DNA of 64,000 nt from Campylobacter gastrosuis (lineage in GTDB: Bacteria > Campylobacterota > Campylobacteria > Campylobacterales > Campylobacteraceae), in contig NZ_JANURM010000001.1 in the NCBI RefSeq assembly GCF_030249845.1, positions 1-64,000 on the forward strand, in the 5' to 3' direction. Made by a program: the position numbers and the translations under genes. The stretch's first letter is position 1. Each line of letters starts with the position of its first letter. The notes under the pieces were generated by a model. That model ran no database searches. It worked only from the letters and a program-made list of their open reading frames with translations, and was not told the DNA's origin. Of this stretch, positions 1 to 8,064 are shown piece after piece.

Positions 1-88
1 TGAGGCGATAAATTTACAAACAAACGACGGCAAAATTCAGATTGATTACGTAAATATCAAAAAAGCAAAAACCTATTTGGAGTGGTAA
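1..88 (+). CDS. C-terminal end of an unidentified protein (partial)
   Basis: An open frame runs from the window edge to a TAA at 86-88 and encodes about 28 residues ending in KAKTYLEW. The TAA shares its last base with the ATG of fhs (TAATG), so the two genes are probably cotranscribed and translationally coupled. The tail is too short for me to assign a family. Confidence 0.5.
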   Translation, partial: EAINLQTNDGKIQIDYVNIKKAKTYLEW

Positions 89-1740
89 TGCTAAGCGATA
101 TTGAAATTTCAACAAATGCCAAACTTGATAAGATTATAAACGTTGCAAAACGCCTAAATATAGATGAAAACGACATTGAGCTTTATGGGAATTTTAAAGC
201 CAAAATCACCCCAAAGCTACAAAAATCAAACTCAAAGCTAATTTTAGTTACCGCTACAAATCCGACCCCTTTTGGCGAGGGCAAAACGACCACGTCAATT
301 GGCTTAGCCGACGCCCTTGCTATGCTTGATAAATCGGTCTGCCTAGCACTTCGTGAGCCATCTTTGGGGCCAGTTTTTGGCATTAAAGGTGGCGCGGCTG
401 GTGGCGGATATTCGCAAATTGCACCTATGCAGGATCTAAATTTACACTTTACTGGTGACTTTCACGCTATCACTTCGGCAAATAATCTAATCTCAGCGAT
501 TATTGATAACAGCCTATTTAACGGCAATCCGCTTGATATGAGCGAGATTTTATGGAGGCGTTGTCTTGATATGAACGACAGGGCGTTAAGGCATATCACG
601 ATAGGGCAGGGCGGTAAATTTGACGGCGTTGAGCGAAAGGATGGCTTTGATATAACGGCAGCTAGCGAGATTATGGCAGTTTTGTGCCTTGCAAGTGATT
701 TGGGCGATTTAAAAAGTAGAATTTCAAACATAATCGTCGCCCTAAATTCCAAAAAAGAGCCAATTTACGTGCGTGATTTAGGCTGTGAGGACGCCGTTAC
801 GATACTTTTAAAAGACGCCATTAAGCCAAATCTTTTTCAAACCCTGCAAAACACGCCTTGTTTAATTCACGGCGGCCCATTTGCAAATATCGCCCACGGC
901 TGCAACTCAATAATCGCCACCAAAACAGCTCTAAATTTAGCCGATTTTGTCGTAACAGAAGCTGGTTTTGGCTCAGAGCTAGGTGCTCAAAAATTCATTG
1001 ACATAAAGTGCAAAAACGCAGATTTAAAGCCAGACGCTTGCGTGCTAGTAACGACAATCCGCTCAATAAAATACAACGGCGGAGTTAGTAAAGAGCAGAT
1101 CAATGAGCCAAATTTAGAAGCTTTAAGCGAGGGCATTAAAAATCTAGGCGGACACATTAAAAATCTAAGCCAAACTCTAAATTTAAACGTAGTCGTGGCA
1201 CTTAATAAATTTAGCTTTGACACGCCAAATGAGATAAATTTTGTGCGTGAGTTTTGCCAAAATTTAGGCGTAAAAATGGCAGTTTGTGAGAATTTTATCA
1301 AGGGCGGAGCTGGTGCGATAGAGCTTGCAAATTACGTCCTTGACGCCATAAATTCGCCAAAAGATATAAAATTTAGCTATGAAAAAAGCGATGATATCAG
1401 GACAAAAATCACCAAAATCGCTACAAAAATTTACGGCGCTAGCGAGGTCATTTTTGAGCAAGACGCCCTAAATTCGCTAGAAAATATCAAAAAATTAGGC
1501 TTTGAGCATTTTGATGTTTGCGTGGCTAAAACCCAGTATAGTTTTAGCGATGACGCAAAGCTACTTGGCCGCCCGACTGGCTTTAAATTTAGCGTTAAGG
1601 ATTTAGAGATTAGGGCTGGGGCTGGGTTTATAGTCGCCATTTGTGGCAAGATTATGCTAATGCCGGGGCTGCCAGCCGTGCCAAACGCCCTAAAAATGCA
1701 CATTGACACAGCCACTGGTGCTATTAGCGGACTAGATTAA
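88..1740 (+). CDS. fhs: Formate--tetrahydrofolate ligase
   Basis: This enzyme (EC 6.3.4.3) makes 10-formyl-tetrahydrofolate from formate, THF and ATP in the cytoplasm, feeding one-carbon metabolism. The roughly 550-residue length matches the family (about 555). The phosphate-binding loop TPFGEGKTTT lies near residue 60, and the family segments LREPSLGPVFGIKGGAAGGG and FTGDFHAI follow. I place the start at ATG 88, which overlaps the upstream stop, not at GTG 82, which would overlap the upstream gene further. The C-terminus GLPAVPNAL...ATGAISGLD is complete. The gene lies directly before a glycan-modification cluster. That cluster encodes methyltransferases, so a one-carbon link is conceivable but unproven. 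Confidence 0.97.
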   Translation: MLSDIEISTNAKLDKIINVAKRLNIDENDIELYGNFKAKITPKLQKSNSKLILVTATNPTPFGEGKTTTSIGLADALAMLDKSVCLALREPSLGPVFGIKGGAAGGGYSQIAPMQDLNLHFTGDFHAITSANNLISAIIDNSLFNGNPLDMSEILWRRCLDMNDRALRHITIGQGGKFDGVERKDGFDITAASEIMAVLCLASDLGDLKSRISNIIVALNSKKEPIYVRDLGCEDAVTILLKDAIKPNLFQTLQNTPCLIHGGPFANIAHGCNSIIATKTALNLADFVVTEAGFGSELGAQKFIDIKCKNADLKPDACVLVTTIRSIKYNGGVSKEQINEPNLEALSEGIKNLGGHIKNLSQTLNLNVVVALNKFSFDTPNEINFVREFCQNLGVKMAVCENFIKGGAGAIELANYVLDAINSPKDIKFSYEKSDDIRTKITKIATKIYGASEVIFEQDALNSLENIKKLGFEHFDVCVAKTQYSFSDDAKLLGRPTGFKFSVKDLEIRAGAGFIVAICGKIMLMPGLPAVPNALKMHIDTATGAISGLD

Positions 1741-1749
1741 GGAGTAAAA

Positions 1750-3115
1750 ATGGGGGGGGGGTCGCACGATATGTTTAGTCTTGCAAAAAGCCTCTTTAAA
1801 ATTCACAGAAGCATTACTGGTAAAGGCTTTAACACGAGCTTAGACATTATCCTAAATCACGCAATGGGGGGGGGGTAGCGCGTGTTTTTTAAAACCCCAA
1901 ACCCATAAAAACGCTAAAAATTTCAGATTTTATGAGATAAAGCCAGAGATTTTTAACGTAAAATCAGGCACAAAAATTTACGACTGGGTTGTGCCTGATG
2001 AGTGGGATATTGATGATGCTTTTATCATCACGCCAAGTGGCAAGAAAATCTGCGACTTTAAACGCCTAAATTTACACGTTTTAGGCTATTCAGAAGCGGT
2101 GGATAAGCTTTTAAGCCTAGATGAGCTAAAAGCACACCTTCACACCCTAAAAGACCTGCCAAACGCCGTGCCTTACGCTACTAGCTACTATGAGAGACGT
2201 TGGGGTTTTTGTATCGCTAAAAACGAGCTTGACACGCTAGAAGCTGGCACTTATCACGCCGTGATAAAGTCAAGCTTTAATCCAAACGGACACCTAAGAT
2301 ACGCTAGAATTTTCATCCCAGCCACGCAAAAAACCGATGAAACTATCCTAATCTCAACCTACCTTTGCCACCCACAAATGGCAAACAATGAGCTTTCTGG
2401 ACCCGTCGTGTGGGCAAATTTGGTGCGTTTTGTAAAAAGTCTAAACACTCGCCGTTATAATTACGAGTTTGTAATCACTCCTGAAACAATCGGCTCAATC
2501 TGCTATATTCACGAAAATTTCAGCCGTTTAAAACAAAACGTAAAGGGCGGTTTTGTGCTAACTTGCATAGGCGATGAGCGTGAATACGGCCTTGTTTTAA
2601 GCCCAGATGAGCAAAGATTAAGCGATAAAATCGCACTTCACACGATAAAGCACCTTACAAACAAGCCAAAAATTTACAGCTTTAAAGAGCGTGGCAGCGA
2701 TGAAAGACAATACAACACACCAGCCCTAGATTTAGGCGTCGTAGCACTCTCACGCTCAAAATTTGGCGAATACAAAGAGTATCACACCAGCCTTGATGAC
2801 CTTAGTTTTATTAGCCAAAAGGGGCTAAATGGCGGATTTTTATACGCTAGAAACTGCATTTTAAACCTTGAAACAAACGCAAAATTTCTGCTAAACACCA
2901 TTTGTGAGCCAAATTTAGGCAGTCGTGGGTTAATAAGAACGCTAAGTCTAGGCAAAAACCACGAAGCACATATGATTTTACGCGACTTTTTAGCATTTTG
3001 TAACGGCAAAAACGACGCCTTAAAAATCGCAGAAATTTTAGGCTCACAGCTTTATAAACTCCGCCCTATCATTGAAGTTTTATTAAAAAATAATTTAATA
3101 AAAGAGGTAAAATGA
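1750..3115 (+). CDS. DUF4910 (Cj1295-like) aminopeptidase-like protein, phase-variable, OFF as sequenced
   Basis: From ATG 1750 the frame reads through a first G10 tract into FSLAKSLFKIHRSITGKG, the usual N-terminus of DUF4910 proteins. It then hits TAG at 1876-1878 right after a second G10 tract (1866-1875). The remaining frame (open through FRFYEIKPEIF and KIYDWVVPDEW to the stop at 3115) is offset by one base, so losing one G from tract two would restore a protein of about 450 residues. Only a 42-residue peptide is predicted now. C. jejuni Cj1295 belongs to this family, carries a poly-G tract and is needed for the di-O-methylglyceroyl form of pseudaminic acid on flagellin. Conserved pieces include STYLCHPQMANNE and GSDERQY, typical of the zinc-aminopeptidase-like core. 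The stop overlaps the next ATG (ATGA). ATG 1771 is an alternative start beyond tract one. Confidence 0.85.
1752..1761 (+). repeat. Poly-G tract 1 (G10), at the DUF4910 start codon
   Basis: Ten Gs begin with the G of ATG 1750. At G10 the DUF4910 N-terminus is in frame. Length change would disconnect ATG 1750 but leave ATG 1771 available. Flanks read aaaaAT-G10-TCGCACGA. Confidence 0.9.
1866..1875 (+). repeat. Poly-G tract 2 (G10), inside the DUF4910 gene, out of frame
   Basis: Ten Gs are followed immediately by TAG in the reading frame coming from ATG 1750. Nine Gs would join the upstream and downstream frames. Flanks read gcaAT-G10-TAGCGCG. Confidence 0.9.
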
Positions 3116-3906
3116 GAGAGTTGATTAACGCCTTTGAGATAAAAAAGGGCGACTTTATCCTAATCGCCGCTGATTTTAGAAAATTTTTAAGGCATAAAAT
3201 TAGGCAAAATTTTGATATTAAAACCATTCAAAACGATATCATTTTAGCCCTAAAAAACGCAGTTGGTACTAATGGCACACTTGCTTTTCAAACCTTTAAC
3301 TGGGACTTTTGTAAAGGTACTATATTTGATATAAAAAACACGCCCTCAATGACTGGTAGCGTTGGTAATTTAGCCTTAAAAATGAGCGAATTTATCCGCA
3401 CAAAGCACCCGATTTACTCATTTTGTGTTTATGGTAAATTTAAAGATGATTTAAAAAAGCTAAACAACACAGACGCCTTTGGCGACGATAGCCCATTTGC
3501 CTTTTTTCATCAAAAAAATGCAAAGATGATAGTGCTTGATTTAGAGCTAAATCACTCATTTACCTTTGTGCATTACGCCGAGCAAAGAAATGGCGTTTCT
3601 TATAGATTTATTAAAAATTTCACAGCCCCTTACACCGATGAAAACGGCGTTAGCAAGATTAAAACCTACTCAATGTTCGTTAGAAAAGAGAGCGTTTTAA
3701 CTGAACTTGCTCCGCTTGAAGCGATTTTTATAAACAAAAACGCAATGAAAATTAATAAATTTTACGAAAGCGAAGCAAAAATCATAAATTTAAGCAGGGC
3801 TTATGAGATAATAGCTGATGACATAAAGCACAACAAAGCACGAAATTTACACAAATGGGGGGGGGTAGCACGAGTTTATAACGCCCCTTATGAAAGGGTG
3901 GCATAA
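3112..3906 (+). CDS. AAC(3)-family N-acyltransferase, flagellar glycan type (Cj1297-like)
   Basis: This 264-residue protein belongs to the aminoglycoside 3-N-acetyltransferase fold family. In Campylobacter such proteins sit in the flagellin glycosylation locus and are thought to acylate an amino group on a nonulosonic acid. Visible family signatures are AVGTNGTLAFQTFNWDF (about 50-66), TGSVGNLALKMSE, RTKHPIYSFCVYG and ALE-type LELNHSFTFVHYAEQRNGVSYR. It starts at ATG 3112 overlapping the DUF4910 stop, and ends in a TAATG overlap with the ligase gene. A G9 tract (3857-3865) codes the WGG about 16 residues from the C-terminus. At G9 the tail is open; at G8 or G10 it is cut short. Substrate is inferred from context only. 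Confidence 0.85.
   Translation: MRELINAFEIKKGDFILIAADFRKFLRHKIRQNFDIKTIQNDIILALKNAVGTNGTLAFQTFNWDFCKGTIFDIKNTPSMTGSVGNLALKMSEFIRTKHPIYSFCVYGKFKDDLKKLNNTDAFGDDSPFAFFHQKNAKMIVLDLELNHSFTFVHYAEQRNGVSYRFIKNFTAPYTDENGVSKIKTYSMFVRKESVLTELAPLEAIFINKNAMKINKFYESEAKIINLSRAYEIIADDIKHNKARNLHKWGGVARVYNAPYERVA
3857..3865 (+). repeat. Poly-G tract 3 (G9), near the 3' end of the AAC(3)-like gene
   Basis: Nine Gs keep the last 15 codons in frame. With eight Gs a TAG follows at once; with ten a TAA ends at original position 3881, 25 bases before the next ATG. Flanks read acaaAT-G9-TAGCACGA. Confidence 0.9.
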
Positions 3907-5393
3907 TGAAACACGTTAGCGAGTTTTTAAGGCTTAGTGCTAAAAATTTTAGTACTAAAACAGCAGTTGTTTGTGGCGATAAGAGCATTAATTTTAAGGT
4001 GCTTGATGAGTTAAGCGATAAGGTTGCAAGTGAAATTTTAAGAGCAAATATCAAAAAAGAGCCGATTTTTATTCTTTTACCAAAGGATATTTGGTGCATT
4101 GTGGCGTTTTTTGGCGTGATAAAAAGTGGGAATTTTTACGCCATAATTGATGAAAACAGCCCAAAAGAACGCCTTTTAAGCGTAACTTGCAAGATTAAAC
4201 CAAAGCTATTAATTACAAGTAAAAATTTTGATTTTAGCTTTTTAAATATCAAAACGATTTTTGATAGCGATTTTAAAAATTTCAAAACTGATACGGCACT
4301 TTTAAACACCGCAAAATCCACATTTTTAGACGTTGATTTAGCCTATATTTTATTTACATCTGGCTCAACTGGCACACCAAAGGGCTTTGCTGTAAATCAT
4401 AAAAATTTAATTGATTATGCCACGTGGGCAGTTGAGTGTTTTGGCATAAATAGCACTGATAACGTGGCAAATCAGGCACATTTTCACTTTGATAAATCAG
4501 TCCTTGATATCTACCCAAGCATTCTTAGCGGTGCTACGCTTCACATTTTAAAGGGTCAAGACTGGGCGTTTCCAGATAAAATTATGGGGTATTTTAAGGA
4601 TAAAAATATCACGCAAACTGGCATTACACCACAAATCATTAACTATTTTGCAAATACAAACGCCCTAATCGCCCTGCCACATTTAAAGCGTGTCTTTATC
4701 TCTGGCGAAATCACGCCGGTAAAACAGGTAAAAATTTGGATAAATGCCTACAAAAACGCCAAAATCATCAACCTTTATGGTGCTAGTGAAATCACTGGGA
4801 TTTGCTCGTATTTTGTGTGCGAAAGAGAGCTTAAAGATGATGAGATACTGCCCATTGGTAAGGCGTGTGAAAACACCGAAATTTTACTGCTTAGCGATGA
4901 TTTAAGCCAAATTTTCACGCCATATAAAAAGGGCGAAATTTACGTTCGTGGCAGTTGCGTTTCTAGCGGATATTACAATGATAATGAGCTTACAAAAATG
5001 GCTTTCGTGCAAAATCCGCTAAACGATAAATTTATTGATTTGGTTTATAAAACCGGCGATATTGGTTATTTTAATGAAAACTACGAGCTAGTTTGTGCTG
5101 GACGTGCTGATAATCAGATTAAACTAAAAGGACACAGGATAGAACTTGGCGAGATTGAGTGCGTTTTAGGCACACACGAGGGTGTTAAAAACGTGGCCTG
5201 CGTCTTTGAAAATTCTCAAATTTTTGCCTTTTATGAGAGCGAGATTGAGCTTGATTTACGAGAATTTTTAAGCACCAAACTGCCAAAATATATGCTCCCA
5301 CGCCATTTTATTAGAGTTAGTAAATTTCAGTTAAACAACAATACAAAAATTGACAGAAAAATTTTAAAACAGATTGCAAAGGATTTTAAATGA
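3906..5393 (+). CDS. AMP-forming ligase, amino-acid adenylation type (Cj1307-like, DltA-like)
   Basis: A 495-residue ANL-superfamily adenylating enzyme. Core motifs are present: phosphate loop LFTSGSTGTPKG (about 150), NLYGASE (about 290), YKTGDIG, the hinge KLKGHRIELGEIE, and the catalytic lysine in NNTKIDRK near the C-terminus. Such enzymes activate a carboxylic acid as acyl-AMP and load it on a carrier-protein thiol, as DltA does with D-alanine. The gene for an acyl carrier protein follows with an ATGA overlap, so this pair probably forms the activation step of the module. C. jejuni Cj1307-Cj1308 is the same pair in the flagellar glycosylation locus. The acid it activates cannot be read from sequence; a hydroxy or methoxy acid would fit the flanking methyltransferases. 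Confidence 0.9.
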   Translation: MKHVSEFLRLSAKNFSTKTAVVCGDKSINFKVLDELSDKVASEILRANIKKEPIFILLPKDIWCIVAFFGVIKSGNFYAIIDENSPKERLLSVTCKIKPKLLITSKNFDFSFLNIKTIFDSDFKNFKTDTALLNTAKSTFLDVDLAYILFTSGSTGTPKGFAVNHKNLIDYATWAVECFGINSTDNVANQAHFHFDKSVLDIYPSILSGATLHILKGQDWAFPDKIMGYFKDKNITQTGITPQIINYFANTNALIALPHLKRVFISGEITPVKQVKIWINAYKNAKIINLYGASEITGICSYFVCERELKDDEILPIGKACENTEILLLSDDLSQIFTPYKKGEIYVRGSCVSSGYYNDNELTKMAFVQNPLNDKFIDLVYKTGDIGYFNENYELVCAGRADNQIKLKGHRIELGEIECVLGTHEGVKNVACVFENSQIFAFYESEIELDLREFLSTKLPKYMLPRHFIRVSKFQLNNNTKIDRKILKQIAKDFK

Positions 5394-5617
5394 ACGAGGT
5401 TGAAAATTTATTTAAAAGGCTTGGCAAAAGCCACATAAAAGCCGATGATACCGATATTTTAGCGCGTGGGCTAATTGACAGCCTTGATGTTATGGAGCTT
5501 ATTGAGATGATAGCAGAGCTTAGCGGTAAATCCGTGCCTTCAAGGCTCATTAGAGCTGAAAATTTCAGCGATTTTAACGCCATTTTAAATCTCATTGAAA
5601 GCGTGAAAAATGCTTAG
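5390..5617 (+). CDS. Acyl carrier protein (Cj1308-like)
   Basis: A 75-residue acidic carrier protein. The phosphopantetheine attachment motif is GLIDSLDVMEL, with Ser31 as the modified residue. It overlaps the adenylating ligase upstream by 4 bases and the next acyltransferase by 8, indicating one operon. It probably carries the acid activated by the ligase and presents it to the AAC(3)-like transferases. Confidence 0.92.
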   Translation: MNEVENLFKRLGKSHIKADDTDILARGLIDSLDVMELIEMIAELSGKSVPSRLIRAENFSDFNAILNLIESVKNA

Positions 5618-6380
5618 TTTCAAAGGCAAAATTTACACAAAAGATGAGCTAATTGCCACGCTAAAATCGCTTGGGATTAAAAATGGCGATACTCTTTTAA
5701 TCCACGCTGAGCTGTTTAGGCTTGGTAAAATCACCGATAAGAGCCGATTTTTAGGCGATTTGGTTGATTGTTTTTTTAGTGTGGTGGGTAAAAACGGCAC
5801 GATAGTAATGCCAACATTTACATATAGTTTTTGTCGTAATGAGGTCTATGATAAGCTAAACTCAAAAAGCACCGTTGGGGTTTTAAGCGAGTATTTTAGG
5901 CATTTAAGCGGTGTTGTAAGAACTGATGATCCGATTTTTTCATTTGCTATTTTTGGAGATGATAAAGATGAGTATTTAAAGCCTACAACTAGCTGTTTTG
6001 GCAATGGTTGCGTCTATGAAATTTTACACAAAAAGGGGGCTAAGTTTCTTTGCTTTGGCGATGCTAGTAAGGGCTGGACATTTTATCTTTATGCTGAGCA
6101 AAAAATTGGCGTTAGCTACCGATATTTTAAGGAATTTAGCGGTGATTTTATTGATGAAAACGGCGTAAAAAGCCACAAAAGCATAAAATATTTTGTAAGA
6201 AAGCTTGAAGCTAAAAGCATTCTTGATAAGCAAAAACAGATAAAAATGCTAAAAGATAGCGGTAATTTTAACTACGCAAAATTTGGCGGAGGCGATATGG
6301 TTTTAATTGATTTAGCTAGGTATTATGATACTTTTCAAAGTGTCGTAAAAGCCGATGAAAACACACTTTTAAAGGAGTAA
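5610..6380 (+). CDS. AAC(3)-family N-acyltransferase, second copy (Cj1298-like)
   Basis: A 256-residue relative of the protein at 3112-3906, with the same blocks in order: GDTLLIHAELFRLG, VVGKNGTIVMPTFTYSFC, STVGVLSEYFRHLSGVVRTDDPIFSFAIFG, and FYLYAEQKIGVSYRYFKEFSGDFIDENGV. Unlike the first copy it has no poly-G tract; a GGG near residue 232 is encoded by mixed codons. Two AAC(3)-like enzymes in one operon suggest that one transfers the carrier-bound acyl group and the other acts on a second position or substrate. Donor and acceptor are not proven. Confidence 0.85.
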   Translation: MLSFKGKIYTKDELIATLKSLGIKNGDTLLIHAELFRLGKITDKSRFLGDLVDCFFSVVGKNGTIVMPTFTYSFCRNEVYDKLNSKSTVGVLSEYFRHLSGVVRTDDPIFSFAIFGDDKDEYLKPTTSCFGNGCVYEILHKKGAKFLCFGDASKGWTFYLYAEQKIGVSYRYFKEFSGDFIDENGVKSHKSIKYFVRKLEAKSILDKQKQIKMLKDSGNFNYAKFGGGDMVLIDLARYYDTFQSVVKADENTLLKE

Positions 6381-6381
6381 G

Positions 6382-6795
6382 ATGAAAAAATTTGCAGATG
6401 ATAATATTGCTGCTTTTGTATTTAGAAATCTAAAACGAGGCAGTCAAATTTTAACACTAAGTAGCGATAAAATTTACACCGATTTTTTAAACCAAAATGG
6501 CTTTGAAACGACCGCTGATTTTAGTAAAAAAGTTGATGGTATTTTTGGCTTTGTTGGCTTTGATATAAAACTGATACCAAATGCCTTTAATGCCCTAAAA
6601 AACGGCACAAAAGCCATTTTTTGCTTTATTGATAAAGATGATTTTAGGGCTAAAAATATTACGCCATTTAGCAAAGATGAGATTAGAAAAATGCTTAATG
6701 ATTTTAGCTGTTTAGAGATTGAAAGTATCGTTTTAAACGCAAAAAATAGCACCGAGCTTCATAAAATTTACGTGGCAATTGCCAGAAAGGATTAA
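6382..6795 (+). CDS. Unknown small protein, methyltransferase-like without a SAM motif
   Basis: A 137-residue protein with an AAGGAG ribosome site before ATG 6382. I do not recognise a named family. The alternating pattern (SQILTLSSDK, VDGIFGFVGFD, LKNGTKAIFCF, and C-terminal IYVAIARKD) resembles the strands of a class I methyltransferase, but the glycine-rich SAM-binding loop is absent. It may be a non-catalytic partner of the methyltransferase that follows 2 bases later, or a degenerate enzyme. Confidence 0.7.
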   Translation: MKKFADDNIAAFVFRNLKRGSQILTLSSDKIYTDFLNQNGFETTADFSKKVDGIFGFVGFDIKLIPNAFNALKNGTKAIFCFIDKDDFRAKNITPFSKDEIRKMLNDFSCLEIESIVLNAKNSTELHKIYVAIARKD

Positions 6796-6797
6796 TC

Positions 6798-7487
6798 TTG
6801 AAAAATCAAAAAATGGGGGGGGGTTACGGCTTGATTTACTGGGATAAAAACTACCAAAATAGCCAAAATCCGACCTATCCAGTAAGCTATGTAGCAGATT
6901 TTGCATTTAGCTATTTAAAAAGCGAAGCAAAAGTGCTTGATTTAGGCTGTGGGGCTGGTAGGCACGTGGGATTTTTAGCGCAAAATGGCTTTAAAGCGTA
7001 TGGGTGTGACTACTCAAAAGATGGGATAAAAAGCACGCAAAACCTGCTAAAAAGTCAAAATTTAAGTGCGGATTTAAAGGTTTGCGATATGTTATCTTTG
7101 CCTTATGAAGATGAGTGTTTTGACGGACTTATAAATTATGGCGTTTTAATGTATGCTGGGAGCAAAGAGCGAATTTTAAGGGCTGTTGATGAAATTTACA
7201 GGGTGCTAAAAACTGGCGGTGTGGCGTTTTTTCAGTTTAGAAATTTGGGTGATGATAGATATAAAACTGGGATTTTAAAGTCAAAATACGAGGTCATCAC
7301 AAATCAGCAAAAAGGCAAAATGGGCTTTGATGAAAACGGCGTTGAGATTTACTACTTTGACAGGGACGAAGTTAAACGAATATTTAATAAATTTGAAATT
7401 TTAGAGATAAATGAGGTTAGCCGAAGCTACGATGATGACAGCTACAAAATCAGCTACTTTTTACTTATTGTAAAAAAGCAAAAATAA
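6798..7487 (+). CDS. SAM-dependent methyltransferase, phase-variable, ON (Cj1300-like)
   Basis: A 229-residue class I methyltransferase with motif I VLDLGCGAGRHVG near residue 50, acidic motif YGCDYS, and the LKTGGVAFFQF strand. The start is TTG 6798 behind AGAAAGGA; no ATG lies upstream of the tract in this frame. A G9 tract at 6815-6823 codes GGG at residues 7-9, and only this length keeps the frame open. G10 or G8 gives a stop within about a dozen codons. It closes the glycan-decoration operon and may O- or N-methylate the transferred acyl group or the sugar. The role is inferred from its resemblance to Cj1300 in the flagellar locus. Confidence 0.88.
   Translation: MKNQKMGGGYGLIYWDKNYQNSQNPTYPVSYVADFAFSYLKSEAKVLDLGCGAGRHVGFLAQNGFKAYGCDYSKDGIKSTQNLLKSQNLSADLKVCDMLSLPYEDECFDGLINYGVLMYAGSKERILRAVDEIYRVLKTGGVAFFQFRNLGDDRYKTGILKSKYEVITNQQKGKMGFDENGVEIYYFDRDEVKRIFNKFEILEINEVSRSYDDDSYKISYFLLIVKKQK
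6815..6823 (+). repeat. Poly-G tract 4 (G9), 5' end of the methyltransferase gene
   Basis: Nine Gs follow AAAAAAT and precede TTACGGC. The methyltransferase frame from TTG 6798 is open at this length. Confidence 0.9.
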
Positions 7488-7498
7488 ATAAAATTTAT

Positions 7499-7504
7499 TA
7501 TAAA
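7499..7504 (+). promoter_or_regulatory. Probable -10 element for the yqhA-like gene
   Basis: TATAAA lies 32 bases before ATG 7536 in an AT-rich gap after the methyltransferase stop. Campylobacter sigma-70 promoters often show only a recognisable -10. Confidence 0.4.
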
Positions 7505-7535
7505 ATCCCGCTTTATTTTTTAAAAAAGGGTAGAG

Positions 7536-8042
7536 ATGATAGAGAAAATTTTTGAGAAATTGATGTGGCATAGCAGGATTTTTGCCGTTTTGCCAGTCAT
7601 TTTTGGGCTTTTGGGTGCGATTGTGCTTTTTGTGATTGCAAGTTACGACATATTTGCTGTTTTTGGTAGTGTTTATAGCTACTTTTTTAAGGGCGTACAT
7701 CCTGAAAATTTTCATTCTGATGTGGTTGGGGCGATTGTTGGGGCTGTGGATTTGTATCTTATGGCACTTGTTATGTTTATTTTTAGCTTTGGAATTTACG
7801 AGCTTTTTATCAGCGAGATTGAGGAGATGAAGCTCTCAAAACACTCAAAAGTCCTTGAAGTGCATTCGCTTGATGAGCTAAAAGATAAGATAGCAAAGGT
7901 CATCGTAATGGTGCTTATTGTAAATTTCTTTCAGCGAGTTTTACACGCTAATTTTAGCACTCCGCTTGAAATGGCATACCTTGCTGGTAGCATTTTAGCG
8001 CTGTGTTTGGGGCTTTATTTTCTGCATAAGGGCGACCATTAA
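7536..8042 (+). CDS. YqhA family (UPF0114) membrane protein
   Basis: A 168-residue protein with three or four hydrophobic segments (about 15-38, 65-90, 115-135 and 142-160). The N-terminus IEKIFEKLMWHSRIFAVLPVIFG matches the UPF0114/YqhA family, whose biochemical role is not established. It has its own putative promoter and a bidirectional terminator behind it, so it is likely monocistronic. Confidence 0.85.
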   Translation: MIEKIFEKLMWHSRIFAVLPVIFGLLGAIVLFVIASYDIFAVFGSVYSYFFKGVHPENFHSDVVGAIVGAVDLYLMALVMFIFSFGIYELFISEIEEMKLSKHSKVLEVHSLDELKDKIAKVIVMVLIVNFFQRVLHANFSTPLEMAYLAGSILALCLGLYFLHKGDH

Positions 8043-8064
8043 AAAGTGGCATTTTGCCACTTTT
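8042..8064. terminator. Bidirectional terminator between yqhA-like and ABC-F genes
   Basis: AAAAGTGGC (8042-8050), a five-base loop, then GCCACTTTT (8056-8064): a 9 bp perfect stem with A/T runs on both sides, lying between two convergent genes. Confidence 0.85.

Noticed and set aside
1991..3115. DUF4910 gene as a shorter protein starting at GTG 1991
   Set aside because: Homology-like sequence (FRFYEIKPEIF, KSGTKIYDWVV) continues upstream in the same frame to the second G tract, and the family N-terminus is found beyond it.
3112..6380. AAC(3)-like genes as aminoglycoside resistance
   Set aside because: They are paired with an ACP and ligase in a Cj1296-1308-like cluster, where homologues act in flagellar glycan synthesis.
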